Of a stretch of DNA of 64,000 nucleotides, positions 27,128 through 36,355 are shown piece after piece (the stretch's first letter is position 1; each line of letters opens with the position of its first letter). The DNA is taken from the NCBI GenBank assembly GCA_964521865.1, contig CAZFTJ010000003.1, positions 62,001 to 126,000 on the forward strand, written 5' to 3'. A model generated the notes under the pieces. It saw only the letters and a program-made list of their open reading frames with translations. It did not search any database and was not told the DNA's origin. The position numbers were made by a program, and so were the translations under genes. This stretch comes from CAYSRJ01 sp964521865. GTDB taxonomy: Bacteria > Spirochaetota > B62-G9 > DRHN01.

Positions 27128-30100
27128 CTATTTCTTTGCCGCCTTCTTTTTGGCCCGCTTCAGCCTGCCCGTTTCAAATATGGTGTATAGAACCGGTATC
27201 AGTACAAGGGTAAACACCGTGGATACCAGAAGTCCCCCGATGACAGTTTTTGCCATGGGCGAACGCATTTCGCTTCCCGACCCGAAGGCAAAGGCCATGG
27301 GAACGAGCCCGAGTACGGTGGTGAGCATGGTCATCAGAATCGGCCGCAATCTTGTTCTTCCCGCGAGCCGCACTGCGTCAAGCAGTTCATAGCCCCGTTT
27401 TCTGAGCAGGTTCGTGTAGTCGACGAGTATGATCCCATTGTTCACCACAATACCTGCAAGCATCACCACGCCTATTCCCGAAATTGCGCTGAACGTGGTG
27501 CCGGTGATAATATGCATCCAAACGACCCCTATAAAAGTCATGGGGAGGGTGAACATGATGATAAAGGGGTCCATAAAGGATTCGAAGAGGGCGGCCATTA
27601 TGAGATACACGAGCACAATGGAAAGCAGCATGACCAGAACCAGATCCTGCACCACCTCCTTGAGGTTCTCCCAGGAGCCGCCGTACTTCACACTGAACCC
27701 GGGGGGCATGACGAGTTTGTAGACCTCGGCCTTTATCGCATCGACTGCGCCTTTCACGTCTCCCTGTACACGTGCATTGACATACACAACTCTCTGCTGG
27801 CCTTCCCGTTCAATCATAACGGGTCCGAACCCCTTCTCGATATGCGCAATACCGGAAAGCTGGACCTGCACGCCTCGAGGGCTCATCACCGATATGAGGT
27901 CCAGGTCGGCTGTTGAAACACGATCCGACTTCCGCAGTCTGACGAGCATGCCGACCTCTTCACCCCCGAGAATGACCTTGGCCACATCCGCGCCGGCAAA
28001 GGCATGGTTGACCGCCTGTCCTACCTGATAGACACTGATACCGTACTGAGCTGCTCTGTCCCTGTCAATAGTTATTCTGTACTCGGGCAGACCCTCCTCC
28101 CGCGATATACGCACGTCCTTTACATTTCCGATCTTCTCCATGATCGTTTTGAGCTCCTGGGCGAGCTCTGAGCCCTGTTTGAGACTGTATCCTGAAATCG
28201 CAATACTGAGATTGCCGCCTGTTCCGGTGGGACCGCCGCCTGTGGAAAACTGGACTGTTAAGCCTGGTATATCATGGAGCTCTTTTCTCAAGAAATCTAT
28301 GATCTTTTTGTCGCTTCGCTTCCGCTTATCGGCATCAACCAGGGTCATCCATATCTCTGCCCGATCCGGGGATGCAACGCCCTGTTCCTCACCGGTCCTT
28401 CCCACCTGCATGAAGGTTATTTTACGCTCCGGGACCTTCTGTTCGATGATGTCGTAAATACGGTCTACCGTTCTTCTTGTAACATCGATCTGTGTTCCGA
28501 CCGGCATACTGATTTTCATCTGTATGAAACTCTCATCCGACTGCGGCATAAATTCAACACCGATGACGCGAATGAGCAGAATACTTGCTACGAGCACGGC
28601 AAATACCATACCGACAAAAAGAAACCTGTGATCGAGCGCCCAGCCGAGAACGCCGCTGTAGCTTCTATCGAGCAACCGCATCACCCGTCCCCGCGAACGG
28701 AGCTCTTCTTCGATGTCCCGCAGAGAACCAGCGAGTTTTTTAACGGTTACCCTTTTAATCCTGCTCGTAAGCATGGGAATGATGGTCAGAGCCACGATCA
28801 GGGAGGAGAGAAGGGAAAAGGCCACGGTGAATGCGAGGTCTTTGAATAGCTCGCTCGCAAGTCCTTTGATAAAGAGCACGAGCGGCAGAAATACGGCAAT
28901 GGTCGTCAGGGTCGACGCAATGATTGCGTTCGACATCTCCTGTGAACCGAGTTTCGACGCCTCCAGAGGCTTGGCACCGAACTCCCTGTATCGGAAGATG
29001 TTTTCCAGAACGACAATAGAATTGTCGACGAGCATCCCGATTCCCAGGGCGAGCCCTCCGAGGGACATCATGTTGATGGTCAGGTCGAACAGATACATGA
29101 AGATAAAAGTCGTTATGATCGAAAGAGGTATGGACACGGAGATTATGAGTGTCGTGGATATGTTTCTCAGAAATACAAAAAGCACGATCACGGCGAATAC
29201 ACCGCCTATGAGCGCTACCTGCCACACGTTGTTGATGGACTCTATTATAAAATCGGCAGGCGAGTAGAACTTTTCAATTTTCATGTCCGAGGGAAGCGCG
29301 TCCTGTATAGCGGTAAGCTTCTTTTCGATGAGCTTTGCAATCCTTACCGTGTTGGTGCCGGACTGTTTCTGCACTACCATGATGATCGCATCCCGGCGCC
29401 CCAGCTTTGCGTCCATATTTTCATCCACATATCCGTCATACACTCTGGCAACATCCTTCAGATAAACGGGAACATCCCGTTTGTTGTCGACAACAACCCC
29501 CTCAATCTCCTCGAGACTCCGGAACCTGCCTATGGTGCGAAGCGAGTAGGTCAAACCACCCTCATCAATACTACCGCCTGCGATATTGATATGCTCAGCC
29601 TGTATACTATTTATAACCTGATCGACCGTCAGACCGTAGGACGCGAGCAGTGTTCGGTCGAGGTCCACATGCACCTGGCGCTGCTGACCTCCCCAGACCA
29701 TGACATTGGCCACACCGTTGATCTGCTCGAGGTTTGTTTTTATGTTGTTGTCCGCGTTGTACCTGAGACTCTTCAAATCCCTCTTGCCCTCGACTACGAG
29801 CACCATGACGGGAATCATCGATGGGTCGAACTTGAACAGCACCGGCTGTGTGGCTTCATCGGGAAGATAATCACGCACCAGGTCGAGCTTTTCCCTCAGC
29901 TCGGCGGCAGCCTCTCCCATATCGGTACCCCACTCATACTCAACGACGACCTGCGTTTGCCCCTCCCGGGATTTTGACGTGATCTTCTTGACATTGCTCG
30001 CTGATGCCGCTGCATTTTCCAGCACCTTTGTAAGGTTCTCTTCCACCTCTTCCGGGGCCACACCGGAATAGGTTGAGAAAATGGTAATTACCGGATAGGA

Positions 30101-30220
30101 GATATCGGGAATGAGATCGATTGCGAGTCTTCCGAGCGAGTAGATACCGAGCACGATGATGGCAAGGTACACAACCATCGTGGTGACCGGCCTGTTGACG
30201 GAAAGTTCAGAAAGCTTCAT
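27128..30220 (-). CDS. RND efflux transporter, HAE1/AcrB-like
   Basis: This 1030-residue inner-membrane proton antiporter begins MKLSELSVNRPVTTMVVYLA. It has twelve predicted helices and two large periplasmic loops. The TM4 signature GLALGIGMLVDNSIVVLENI carries the proton-relay Asp. The second half has GVVMLAGIVVNNGIILVDYT and ends with RLRPILMTMLTTVLGLVPMA. The DN and ENI pattern fits the hydrophobe/amphiphile exporters rather than the heavy-metal branch (which carries DGAVVMVEN). It overlaps the adaptor gene by 14 bases. With the TetR regulator and TolC partner it forms a complete multidrug-type efflux unit. Confidence 0.95.
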   Translation of the reverse strand: MKLSELSVNRPVTTMVVYLAIIVLGIYSLGRLAIDLIPDISYPVITIFSTYSGVAPEEVEENLTKVLENAAASASNVKKITSKSREGQTQVVVEYEWGTDMGEAAAELREKLDLVRDYLPDEATQPVLFKFDPSMIPVMVLVVEGKRDLKSLRYNADNNIKTNLEQINGVANVMVWGGQQRQVHVDLDRTLLASYGLTVDQVINSIQAEHINIAGGSIDEGGLTYSLRTIGRFRSLEEIEGVVVDNKRDVPVYLKDVARVYDGYVDENMDAKLGRRDAIIMVVQKQSGTNTVRIAKLIEKKLTAIQDALPSDMKIEKFYSPADFIIESINNVWQVALIGGVFAVIVLFVFLRNISTTLIISVSIPLSIITTFIFMYLFDLTINMMSLGGLALGIGMLVDNSIVVLENIFRYREFGAKPLEASKLGSQEMSNAIIASTLTTIAVFLPLVLFIKGLASELFKDLAFTVAFSLLSSLIVALTIIPMLTSRIKRVTVKKLAGSLRDIEEELRSRGRVMRLLDRSYSGVLGWALDHRFLFVGMVFAVLVASILLIRVIGVEFMPQSDESFIQMKISMPVGTQIDVTRRTVDRIYDIIEQKVPERKITFMQVGRTGEEQGVASPDRAEIWMTLVDADKRKRSDKKIIDFLRKELHDIPGLTVQFSTGGGPTGTGGNLSIAISGYSLKQGSELAQELKTIMEKIGNVKDVRISREEGLPEYRITIDRDRAAQYGISVYQVGQAVNHAFAGADVAKVILGGEEVGMLVRLRKSDRVSTADLDLISVMSPRGVQVQLSGIAHIEKGFGPVMIEREGQQRVVYVNARVQGDVKGAVDAIKAEVYKLVMPPGFSVKYGGSWENLKEVVQDLVLVMLLSIVLVYLIMAALFESFMDPFIIMFTLPMTFIGVVWMHIITGTTFSAISGIGVVMLAGIVVNNGIILVDYTNLLRKRGYELLDAVRLAGRTRLRPILMTMLTTVLGLVPMAFAFGSGSEMRSPMAKTVIGGLLVSTVFTLVLIPVLYTIFETGRLKRAKKKAAKK

Positions 30221-31157
30221 TGATTACCTCCGTAACCTTGACTTCATCTCCGTTATCAACATTCTGCTGGCCGATCACGATAATCCTCGCTCCCGGTTCA
30301 ATTCCCGATACAATGGAAACCCTGTTGCCTTCCTGTATACCGAGCTCCGGTTGTACCTGCACGGCTCTTCCGTCCTCGACGATGAAAACCACCTCTTTTT
30401 CGTTTCTATCTATGACCGCTGCACGCGGAACGATGAGCGCATTTTTCTCGTTTCGGATTATAATTCTGCACTCGCCGAACATACCCGGCTTGAGCACATG
30501 ACTCTTGTTTTCGATACGGATCCGCACTTCCCTTGACCGTGAAACAGGATCGACAACTGGGCTGAGAAGCCCGACCCTGCCCAAGAAAACCCGTCCGGGA
30601 TACGAAACGATTCCAACCTGTGCTTCGAGCCCCTTCTTTACCCTGTATATATCCCTCTCCGGTATATGTGTAACCACCTCGACACTATCCATATCGATAA
30701 TTTGAAAGAGCGGTACCTGCGGTGTTATATATGCGCCTGTTTCAACCATGATTTCCTTTACAATACCGTTTATCGTCGATTCCACCGGATTCGGCGCAAA
30801 AGTAAGCCCCGCTTCACTCCTGTCTATATAGGCACAAACCGTGTTTTTGGACACCCTCTGCCCCTCTTCGACAGGAATCTCCTTTACCTTGCCCGGCACC
30901 GTCGAAAAGATAGTAACCTCTGCAACAGGCACAACCTCGCCGTTTAGAACAAGGGACTCGGCTATCTCTCCGGTCCGCGCCTCATATACCGCCACGGGAG
31001 TGGCGGTATCCACTTCTTCCGCCTTCCCTCGCCCGAATCGTCCGCCGGCAAGGAGCTCTATCTTTTGCCGATAGCGGTAGTAGGCAATGCCGCCGAGCCC
31101 GATAATGACGATAAGAATTACAACAATTATTATAAGCGTTTTAACACCCTTTCTCAT
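30207..31157 (-). CDS. RND efflux periplasmic adaptor (HlyD/MFP family)
   Basis: This 316-residue membrane-fusion protein is anchored by an N-terminal helix (LIIIVVILIVIIGLGGIAYY). The lipoyl-like halves are VEEGQRVSKNTVCAYIDRSE and STINGIVKEIMVETGAYITP, with only a short hairpin between them. The beta-barrel and membrane-proximal domains follow (VGLLSPVVDPVSRSREVRIR; PGARIIVIGQQNVDNGDEV). It bridges the RND pump and the TolC channel. It lies between the two and overlaps the RND gene. Adaptors with such a short hairpin occur in several anaerobes. Confidence 0.92.
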   Translation of the reverse strand: MRKGVKTLIIIVVILIVIIGLGGIAYYRYRQKIELLAGGRFGRGKAEEVDTATPVAVYEARTGEIAESLVLNGEVVPVAEVTIFSTVPGKVKEIPVEEGQRVSKNTVCAYIDRSEAGLTFAPNPVESTINGIVKEIMVETGAYITPQVPLFQIIDMDSVEVVTHIPERDIYRVKKGLEAQVGIVSYPGRVFLGRVGLLSPVVDPVSRSREVRIRIENKSHVLKPGMFGECRIIIRNEKNALIVPRAAVIDRNEKEVVFIVEDGRAVQVQPELGIQEGNRVSIVSGIEPGARIIVIGQQNVDNGDEVKVTEVINEAF

Positions 31158-31272
31158 ACAGTCCTCCGAAAAGGATATTTTTCCACCGTTGCAATAACCG
31201 CCTCAGTGCTCTCCCGTTGCAAAGTGCAATCATTCATCCTGCACATCCTATTGTTCAACACAGCTTTGTCTT

Positions 31273-32802
31273 TCATTCAAAATGATCGACACCCACCGCA
31301 TCCTCGAGATCGAAAACCGCGCTCTTGTAGTTGTATATCGACTGCAGATAACCGAGCTTCGCATTGTTGAGACGTATCTGCGCATCTTTGAGCTCTGTGT
31401 TCGAGATGAGCCCGTTTTTATACCGCTTTTGAGCTGATTCGTAGAGTCTTTCTGCAAGCTCAACTCCCTTCACGGTTGATCCGATCTTTGCCTTCTCCTT
31501 TGCAAGCTTTAACAAAGTATTTTTTATATTGAGCCGAATCCCGCTTTCTACCGATCCCCTTGTCGTCCGAAGCGCCTCGAGATCGAAGGATGATTTTTTT
31601 TCAGATGCATTTTCCCCACTCCACGGAAAGAGGGATGAGAGCTGCATCTGTACAACAACACCGACAGAAAGGTCGCCGCTCCACGAATCTTCTCCCCAGT
31701 ACTTATTTTCACCGGTTGTTGCATCGTACCCGCTTTGCACTGTATAGTTGGCGAATCCGCCTATTGTCGGTCTCTTCTCCCGACTCTTCAACGACTGCGT
31801 ATAATCTGCAAGATTGATCCGAGCCGCCATCTGCCGTATGTTGTAGTTTTTTTCTAAAGCCTCATCAATAATCCGATTCTCATCAAACTCGCGAAACTCG
31901 GGCTTCAGTTCTCCGATGAGCCTGATATCGTAGTCTCCCTCCTCTTCGATTCCCAGCAGGTCTTTTACCGCGAGAAGTGCGAACTTCACCTCATTCTCTG
32001 CGGATATCAACTCAGGTTTAAAGCTCTCGAGGTCAGATTCCGCGCTGAGCACCTCATAGTCCGGGCTCAAACCTGCTGCAAAACGCTTTTTCGCAATGTC
32101 GAGGGCGTCCCTTTTCTGCGATACGGTTTCATTCTGTACCCTCACCACTTCCTTTGCCAGAATATACCCGTAGAAGGCGCGCTGGATCTTCACGATGAGA
32201 GAGCGTTTCTCCTCCTCGAAATCGATCCTGGCCATCTTCAGCGACTCTTCGGCAATGCGCACGCCGTCGGATATCCTTCCGAATGTATAGATCGACTGGG
32301 TAGCATCCGCTGAAATGCTCACCGGGTCTGACGGGCCTGCATAGCTTCCCGGAATTTCGACCGGGCCCATGCCGAAATCAACAGTCATATCGGGAGTTTT
32401 CGGCTGATCGAAGAGGTGCGTCCATGATGCCGAGACTGACACGCCGGGATACATCGCAGACTTTGCAGACTGTACATCGGCCTGAGCGGATGCAGCGGCA
32501 AGTGCTTTCGCTCGTATGGTCGAGCTGTTCTTCAGCCCAAGGCCGATCGCTTCTTCCAGTGTCAGGGTGATCGTTTCCGGATGCGCTGCGTTGAAGGGCA
32601 CAAGAATAAAAAATCCACCGATTGCGGCGCGTATTAACAGCCGCAGGACAAACGGTGCAGGTCTGAAAAAACCAACCGTTTTGTTTCGAAACAGAATTCC
32701 CTTGAACCCCTCAAAAAGCGTTTTTCCGAAATTTGTATCCCGATTACGGGTGCCGAATACCAAATCTCCTGAAATATCTTTATTCTCTCTGTCAGCCTTC
32801 AT
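31273..32802 (-). CDS. TolC-family outer membrane efflux protein of the RND operon
   Basis: This 509-residue protein has a long N-terminus (about 60 residues, basic) before a hydrophobic signal-like segment (APFVLRLLIRAAIGGFFILV). Then comes ITLTLEEAIGLGLKNSSTIR and two OEP repeats with coiled-coil helices; the second holds YESAQKRYKNGLISNTELKD. The ATG at 32802 is supported by GGAGGGGGAGA directly upstream, so the unusual long leader before the signal appears real. It is followed by adaptor, RND pump and PG0541 protein. Confidence 0.9.
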   Translation of the reverse strand: MKADRENKDISGDLVFGTRNRDTNFGKTLFEGFKGILFRNKTVGFFRPAPFVLRLLIRAAIGGFFILVPFNAAHPETITLTLEEAIGLGLKNSSTIRAKALAAASAQADVQSAKSAMYPGVSVSASWTHLFDQPKTPDMTVDFGMGPVEIPGSYAGPSDPVSISADATQSIYTFGRISDGVRIAEESLKMARIDFEEEKRSLIVKIQRAFYGYILAKEVVRVQNETVSQKRDALDIAKKRFAAGLSPDYEVLSAESDLESFKPELISAENEVKFALLAVKDLLGIEEEGDYDIRLIGELKPEFREFDENRIIDEALEKNYNIRQMAARINLADYTQSLKSREKRPTIGGFANYTVQSGYDATTGENKYWGEDSWSGDLSVGVVVQMQLSSLFPWSGENASEKKSSFDLEALRTTRGSVESGIRLNIKNTLLKLAKEKAKIGSTVKGVELAERLYESAQKRYKNGLISNTELKDAQIRLNNAKLGYLQSIYNYKSAVFDLEDAVGVDHFE

Positions 32803-32924
32803 TCTCCCCCTCCATACAGGTGTTCAGCGAGCCGAACGCGATAGGGCTGCCCGCGTGCGCGCGGCGAGCACGTTTGTCTCCTCAACTGTTGATAGGCGAA
32901 CCTTATTGCTTTTTTTCCGCGGCT

Positions 32925-33545
32925 TCACCAAGCCCTTACACCGTTAAGCAGGATATGCATTGCCGACTTCGCTTTTTTTTCTGCATCGAACTCCCTGCCA
33001 TCCTCTGAGAAAAACATCCGCGAAATTGTTTGTGAAATGATTCCATGAAAGCTGTCGACTATATCCTCGGTTGTTATGTTTTTATCGAGCATCCCTTCGG
33101 CTTTTCCGCGCTCGATGATACGCGACTCAAAGTCATAGAGCTCTTTCTCCTTTTGCATAAGGCTTTCAAAAAGCCGTTTGAAATTCCTGACGAGATTGTT
33201 GTGCAGTATGAGTATGTACATATTGACGAAAGCCCTGTTCTGGGCAAAGAACCTGATTGTAATAAGCGCCAGTTTTTCCAGCGCTGCAAGAGGGGGAATT
33301 TCTTCATCAACCTCACGCCTAATTGTCTGCTCCAGTTTCTCAACCACATACATTACCGTACTGTAGTACAGATCTTCCTTGTCCTTGAAATAGAGGTACA
33401 GGGTCCCTTTTGCAATGCCAGCCTCATCCGCTATCTCGTCGAGCACCGTCGGGCTGTACCCCTTGCCGGAAAAGACATTGAGCGCGGCATTCATGATCAT
33501 TATTCTTTTCTTATGCTTTCTCACATCGTCTTCAACAATAGACAT
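32925..33545 (-). CDS. TetR/AcrR-family transcriptional regulator of the efflux operon
   Basis: This 206-residue regulator has an N-terminal helix-turn-helix, IMNAALNVFSGKGYSPTVLD then EIADEAGIAKGTLYLYFKDK (residues about 18-57), the hallmark of TetR regulators. A ligand-binding C-terminal domain follows. It is the first gene of the efflux operon. A near-perfect palindrome starts 11 bases before its ATG (see 33556-33585), so autoregulation and control of the pump by an exported compound are expected. Confidence 0.93.
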   Translation of the reverse strand: MSIVEDDVRKHKKRIMIMNAALNVFSGKGYSPTVLDEIADEAGIAKGTLYLYFKDKEDLYYSTVMYVVEKLEQTIRREVDEEIPPLAALEKLALITIRFFAQNRAFVNMYILILHNNLVRNFKRLFESLMQKEKELYDFESRIIERGKAEGMLDKNITTEDIVDSFHGIISQTISRMFFSEDGREFDAEKKAKSAMHILLNGVRAW

Positions 33546-33555
33546 GCATCCTCCA

Positions 33556-33585
33556 TATTTATGACTGAACGGTCAGTCATAAATA
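33556..33585. promoter_or_regulatory. TetR-type operator palindrome
   Basis: The arms TATTTATGACTGA and TCAGTCATAAATA are perfect 13-base inverted repeats around ACGG. The core TGACTGAACGGTCAGTCA is like known TetR/AcrR-family operators. It lies immediately upstream of the regulator start codon. Confidence 0.8.
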
Positions 33586-33790
33586 TAACTATCTTTTCCG
33601 GGCGGTCAACCGGTTTCAAGCCACGGAAATTTTTTACTTGTTTACTCTCATGAAAACTATATATGTTAGCCGGGTTATACAGCGGGAAACGAAAAACCTG
33701 CTTCTTATAGAACTTCAGCAGGAAGGCAAAAACCTCACGAACGAAAATAGATCGCTATTTCATACGGAAAATTATTAAAGGAGATCTGCT

Positions 33791-34999
33791 GTGCTTGATT
33801 TATTCAAAACGCCGAAGCTGTACTTCTACCGTTTCATTCTTATATTCGTACGGCCATTTTATAGACGTTATTTCAAACTACACGGGGTTGGTATAGAAAA
33901 CCTCTCGAAGAAGGGACCCTACCTTATAATGGCCAATCACAGCCACCTCCTCGACCCCTTTTTCATCGGCGCAATCATCGATCGACCCCTATTCCAGATG
34001 GCATCGAATGAGTTTTTCCGAAAGCCGCTCATGCGGCGATTCATGTGGGCTATGGGCGCGTTTCCGCGTAAGAAGGGATTTGTCGATTTCAAGTCGATAA
34101 AGTACGCAATACACCTCGTGCGACAGGGCCACCCGCTCGGAATTTATCCGGAAGGCGGGAGGAACTGGGACGGGGAAACTCTACCCATACCGAAATCGAC
34201 TGCAAAGCTCGTCAAGCTTCTCAACGTGCCCCTCGTGACCGTCGTTTCAAAGGGCAACTATAAGGCCTTTCCCCGATGGGCGGACAGGAGGCGAAAAGGT
34301 CCGATCGACATATATTTCTCGAAACCGGTGCTGTTTGACCGGAAGACGCCGGACAGGGAAATCATCGACTACGTCCAGGGGGGAATATACAACAACGACA
34401 ATTTCACCGAAGTTAAAAGAATTCGGGGCAAAAACCCTGCTGAGGGCCTTTGGCGGCTTTTATGGCGATGCCCGTCGTGCAGGAACATAGAGACTCTCGA
34501 TGAAAGGGAGGGAAGATGCCTGGTCTGCGCCACCTGCGGCAAAGAGTGGGAGGTAAACCTCGACTGCTACATGCGGGAAAAGGGCACCGATACATGGCGG
34601 TCGATCAAAGAGTATTCAGATGCCATGTTTCAAGAAAAGGAAGTAGTACCGATAGAACCGGATATCAATCACTCCGCACTCGTACAGGAAACGGTCTATC
34701 TGTCATCGAAAATCGTTACCCTTTTTCACGAACCACAGTACCCGAAACTGGAAAAAGCGGGAATGGGAAGGCTCTTTTTAACCGATACCGGGCTTCTCTT
34801 TATCAACAACAGGGACAACTCCGTCAAGATTTTCAGATTCGAGGATATACGGGGAAGGTCGACGGAACAGAATACATTCTTCCAGATCGTCCTCGATGAC
34901 GATATCGCCCGGTTCGAGATGAAGCACGAAAGCTGCTATAAGTGGGAGCTGTACTACGACTTTATCAGAAAACAACGGGGGTACAGGGAAGAAGAATAA
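33791..34999 (+). CDS. PlsC-type acyltransferase with zinc ribbon and GRAM/PH-like C-terminus
   Basis: This 402-residue protein begins with a 1-acyl-glycerol-3-phosphate acyltransferase domain. Motif I is NHSHLLDP (His50, Asp55), motif II FPRKKGF, motif III YPEGGRNWDG and motif IV near VPLVTVVSKGNY. At about residues 227-256 comes a four-Cys zinc-ribbon-like part (CPSC, then CLVCATCGKEW). The last 80 residues (MGRLFLTDTGLLFINN, IFRFEDIRG) resemble a GRAM/PH-like fold. The GTG start at 33791 follows AAGGAG at the right distance. The enzyme would act at the cytoplasmic membrane in phospholipid synthesis; the extra domains are unusual. Confidence 0.85.
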   Translation: MLDLFKTPKLYFYRFILIFVRPFYRRYFKLHGVGIENLSKKGPYLIMANHSHLLDPFFIGAIIDRPLFQMASNEFFRKPLMRRFMWAMGAFPRKKGFVDFKSIKYAIHLVRQGHPLGIYPEGGRNWDGETLPIPKSTAKLVKLLNVPLVTVVSKGNYKAFPRWADRRRKGPIDIYFSKPVLFDRKTPDREIIDYVQGGIYNNDNFTEVKRIRGKNPAEGLWRLLWRCPSCRNIETLDEREGRCLVCATCGKEWEVNLDCYMREKGTDTWRSIKEYSDAMFQEKEVVPIEPDINHSALVQETVYLSSKIVTLFHEPQYPKLEKAGMGRLFLTDTGLLFINNRDNSVKIFRFEDIRGRSTEQNTFFQIVLDDDIARFEMKHESCYKWELYYDFIRKQRGYREEE

Positions 35000-35040
35000 T
35001 CTCAGGGATGCACTATCTTCTTTACCGTTCAGCCGGTCTG

Positions 35041-36177
35041 CTACAGGCCTAGCGGATAGGTCCCGAACTTCTTTGCGCTTTCAAACATGGCTACGACATT
35101 ATCCGGGGGAATATCAACCTGCATATGATTTGCAGAGGTGAGAATATAGCCTCCACCCTGTCCGAAGGTACGGAGGCACCGCTTCACATCCTCTTCGACA
35201 TCTCCGACAGTTCCGGTAAGCGCCTCCTTCAGATCGACGCCTCCCATGAAGCAAAGCCTGTCTCCGAACTGCTTTTTCACCGCAGGCCAGTCCATAGCGG
35301 GCAGAGGTTCCAGAGGGTTCAGAATATCAACTCCCGCTTCAACCAGGCCGCCTATGATTTTCGTAATCGCCCCGTCAGAATGGAAGGCGACGGGGAGCTT
35401 CGGATCGAAAGACTTCACCGAGTCTATTATCCTCTTGAGTGCGGGCTTGAACATGGCATCGAATACAGCAGGCGATATCATGAGGTCCTGTGTGCCTCCG
35501 TAATCATCACCGGGTATTTCAAAGAAATCGAGGTCTCTCCCGACAATATCGAGATATATTTCCTGGGCCCGAACAATGACATCGGTACATTTATCAACAA
35601 TGAGCTGTGAGAGTTCCGGGTCCATGACTATATCCATGTAAAATTTTTCCCTCCCCCTGAGCTCGGCCGCCTGCTCGAATGGACCGTACGAGTTTACCGC
35701 ACGCGCTGCAATTGCATGGTTCGGATACTCCTTTCTCAGAAGGGCAATCCTCTCCTTCATCATATCGAAATCGAGGTATTTCTCAGGGCCGGGCCACGCA
35801 TACTCCGCTATCTCCTCCAGCGACGAATCCGCAAGCGGGGCGCCTGCGCTCGTGATATTCGGCCCGCTTCTTACCCATTCGACACCCCAGGCATCTTTTC
35901 TGTCCCCGTCCATCCGCGCGCCGCCCAGATCGGTAAACCCCGACCACACGTACCGTATATCGGTTTTAAGACTGTCGAGGATTCTGTCGTCGTAGTAGTT
36001 GGAGTTTCTCGGCATGAAGCGTCTGAATGGAGGGAGCGGATTACCCAGGTCCAGATGCTTGAGCGTGTTGAGGTAGAGGCCGTCGTTCAAAGTATAGTAG
36101 CTGCCCCAGAGGGCAATGGGCACTCTGTCGGGCTCCTGCCTGTGGATTGCTGCAACAACCCTTTCTTTCGAGTTCAT
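35041..36177 (-). CDS. Uroporphyrinogen decarboxylase (URO-D) family protein in a sugar locus
   Basis: This 378-residue protein has the URO-D/MtaA fold signature: MNSKERVVAAIHRQEPDRVP at the start, then LDFFEIPGDDYGGTQDLMIS and FKPALKRIIDSVKSFDPKLP. It then has VAFHSDGAITKIIGGLVEAG and GVDILNPLEPLPAMD. In zinc-dependent methyltransferases of this family an HxC motif sits where HSD is found here, and the C-terminal Cys is also absent. So neither haem decarboxylase nor Zn-thiol methyltransferase chemistry is likely. It is the last gene after two permeases, on the same strand, pointing to a role in metabolism of the imported sugar or glycoside. Its reaction is unknown. Confidence 0.8.
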   Translation of the reverse strand: MNSKERVVAAIHRQEPDRVPIALWGSYYTLNDGLYLNTLKHLDLGNPLPPFRRFMPRNSNYYDDRILDSLKTDIRYVWSGFTDLGGARMDGDRKDAWGVEWVRSGPNITSAGAPLADSSLEEIAEYAWPGPEKYLDFDMMKERIALLRKEYPNHAIAARAVNSYGPFEQAAELRGREKFYMDIVMDPELSQLIVDKCTDVIVRAQEIYLDIVGRDLDFFEIPGDDYGGTQDLMISPAVFDAMFKPALKRIIDSVKSFDPKLPVAFHSDGAITKIIGGLVEAGVDILNPLEPLPAMDWPAVKKQFGDRLCFMGGVDLKEALTGTVGDVEEDVKRCLRTFGQGGGYILTSANHMQVDIPPDNVVAMFESAKKFGTYPLGL

Positions 36178-36355
36178 ACGACACTCCAAATCCCGGCACC
36201 ATCTGTTACACCGCTGTCCCGGAACAACAATACAACTCACCTGAAGTTACAAAAGTAGACTCCCGGGAAATTTTGGTTTCTGCAGTGCAGCACATGTATA
36301 TAATGTATTACCATCTTCTCTGCCTGTAATTAAAAGAGAGGGTTAGTACGGACGA

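Noticed and set aside
33650..33778. A 42-codon frame starting MKTIYVSRVIQRE just before the acyltransferase gene
   Set aside because: It has no ribosome-binding site, and a likely promoter (TTGTTT with TATATG) lies inside it, so it is probably not translated. Its stop merely overlaps the acyltransferase ribosome-binding site.
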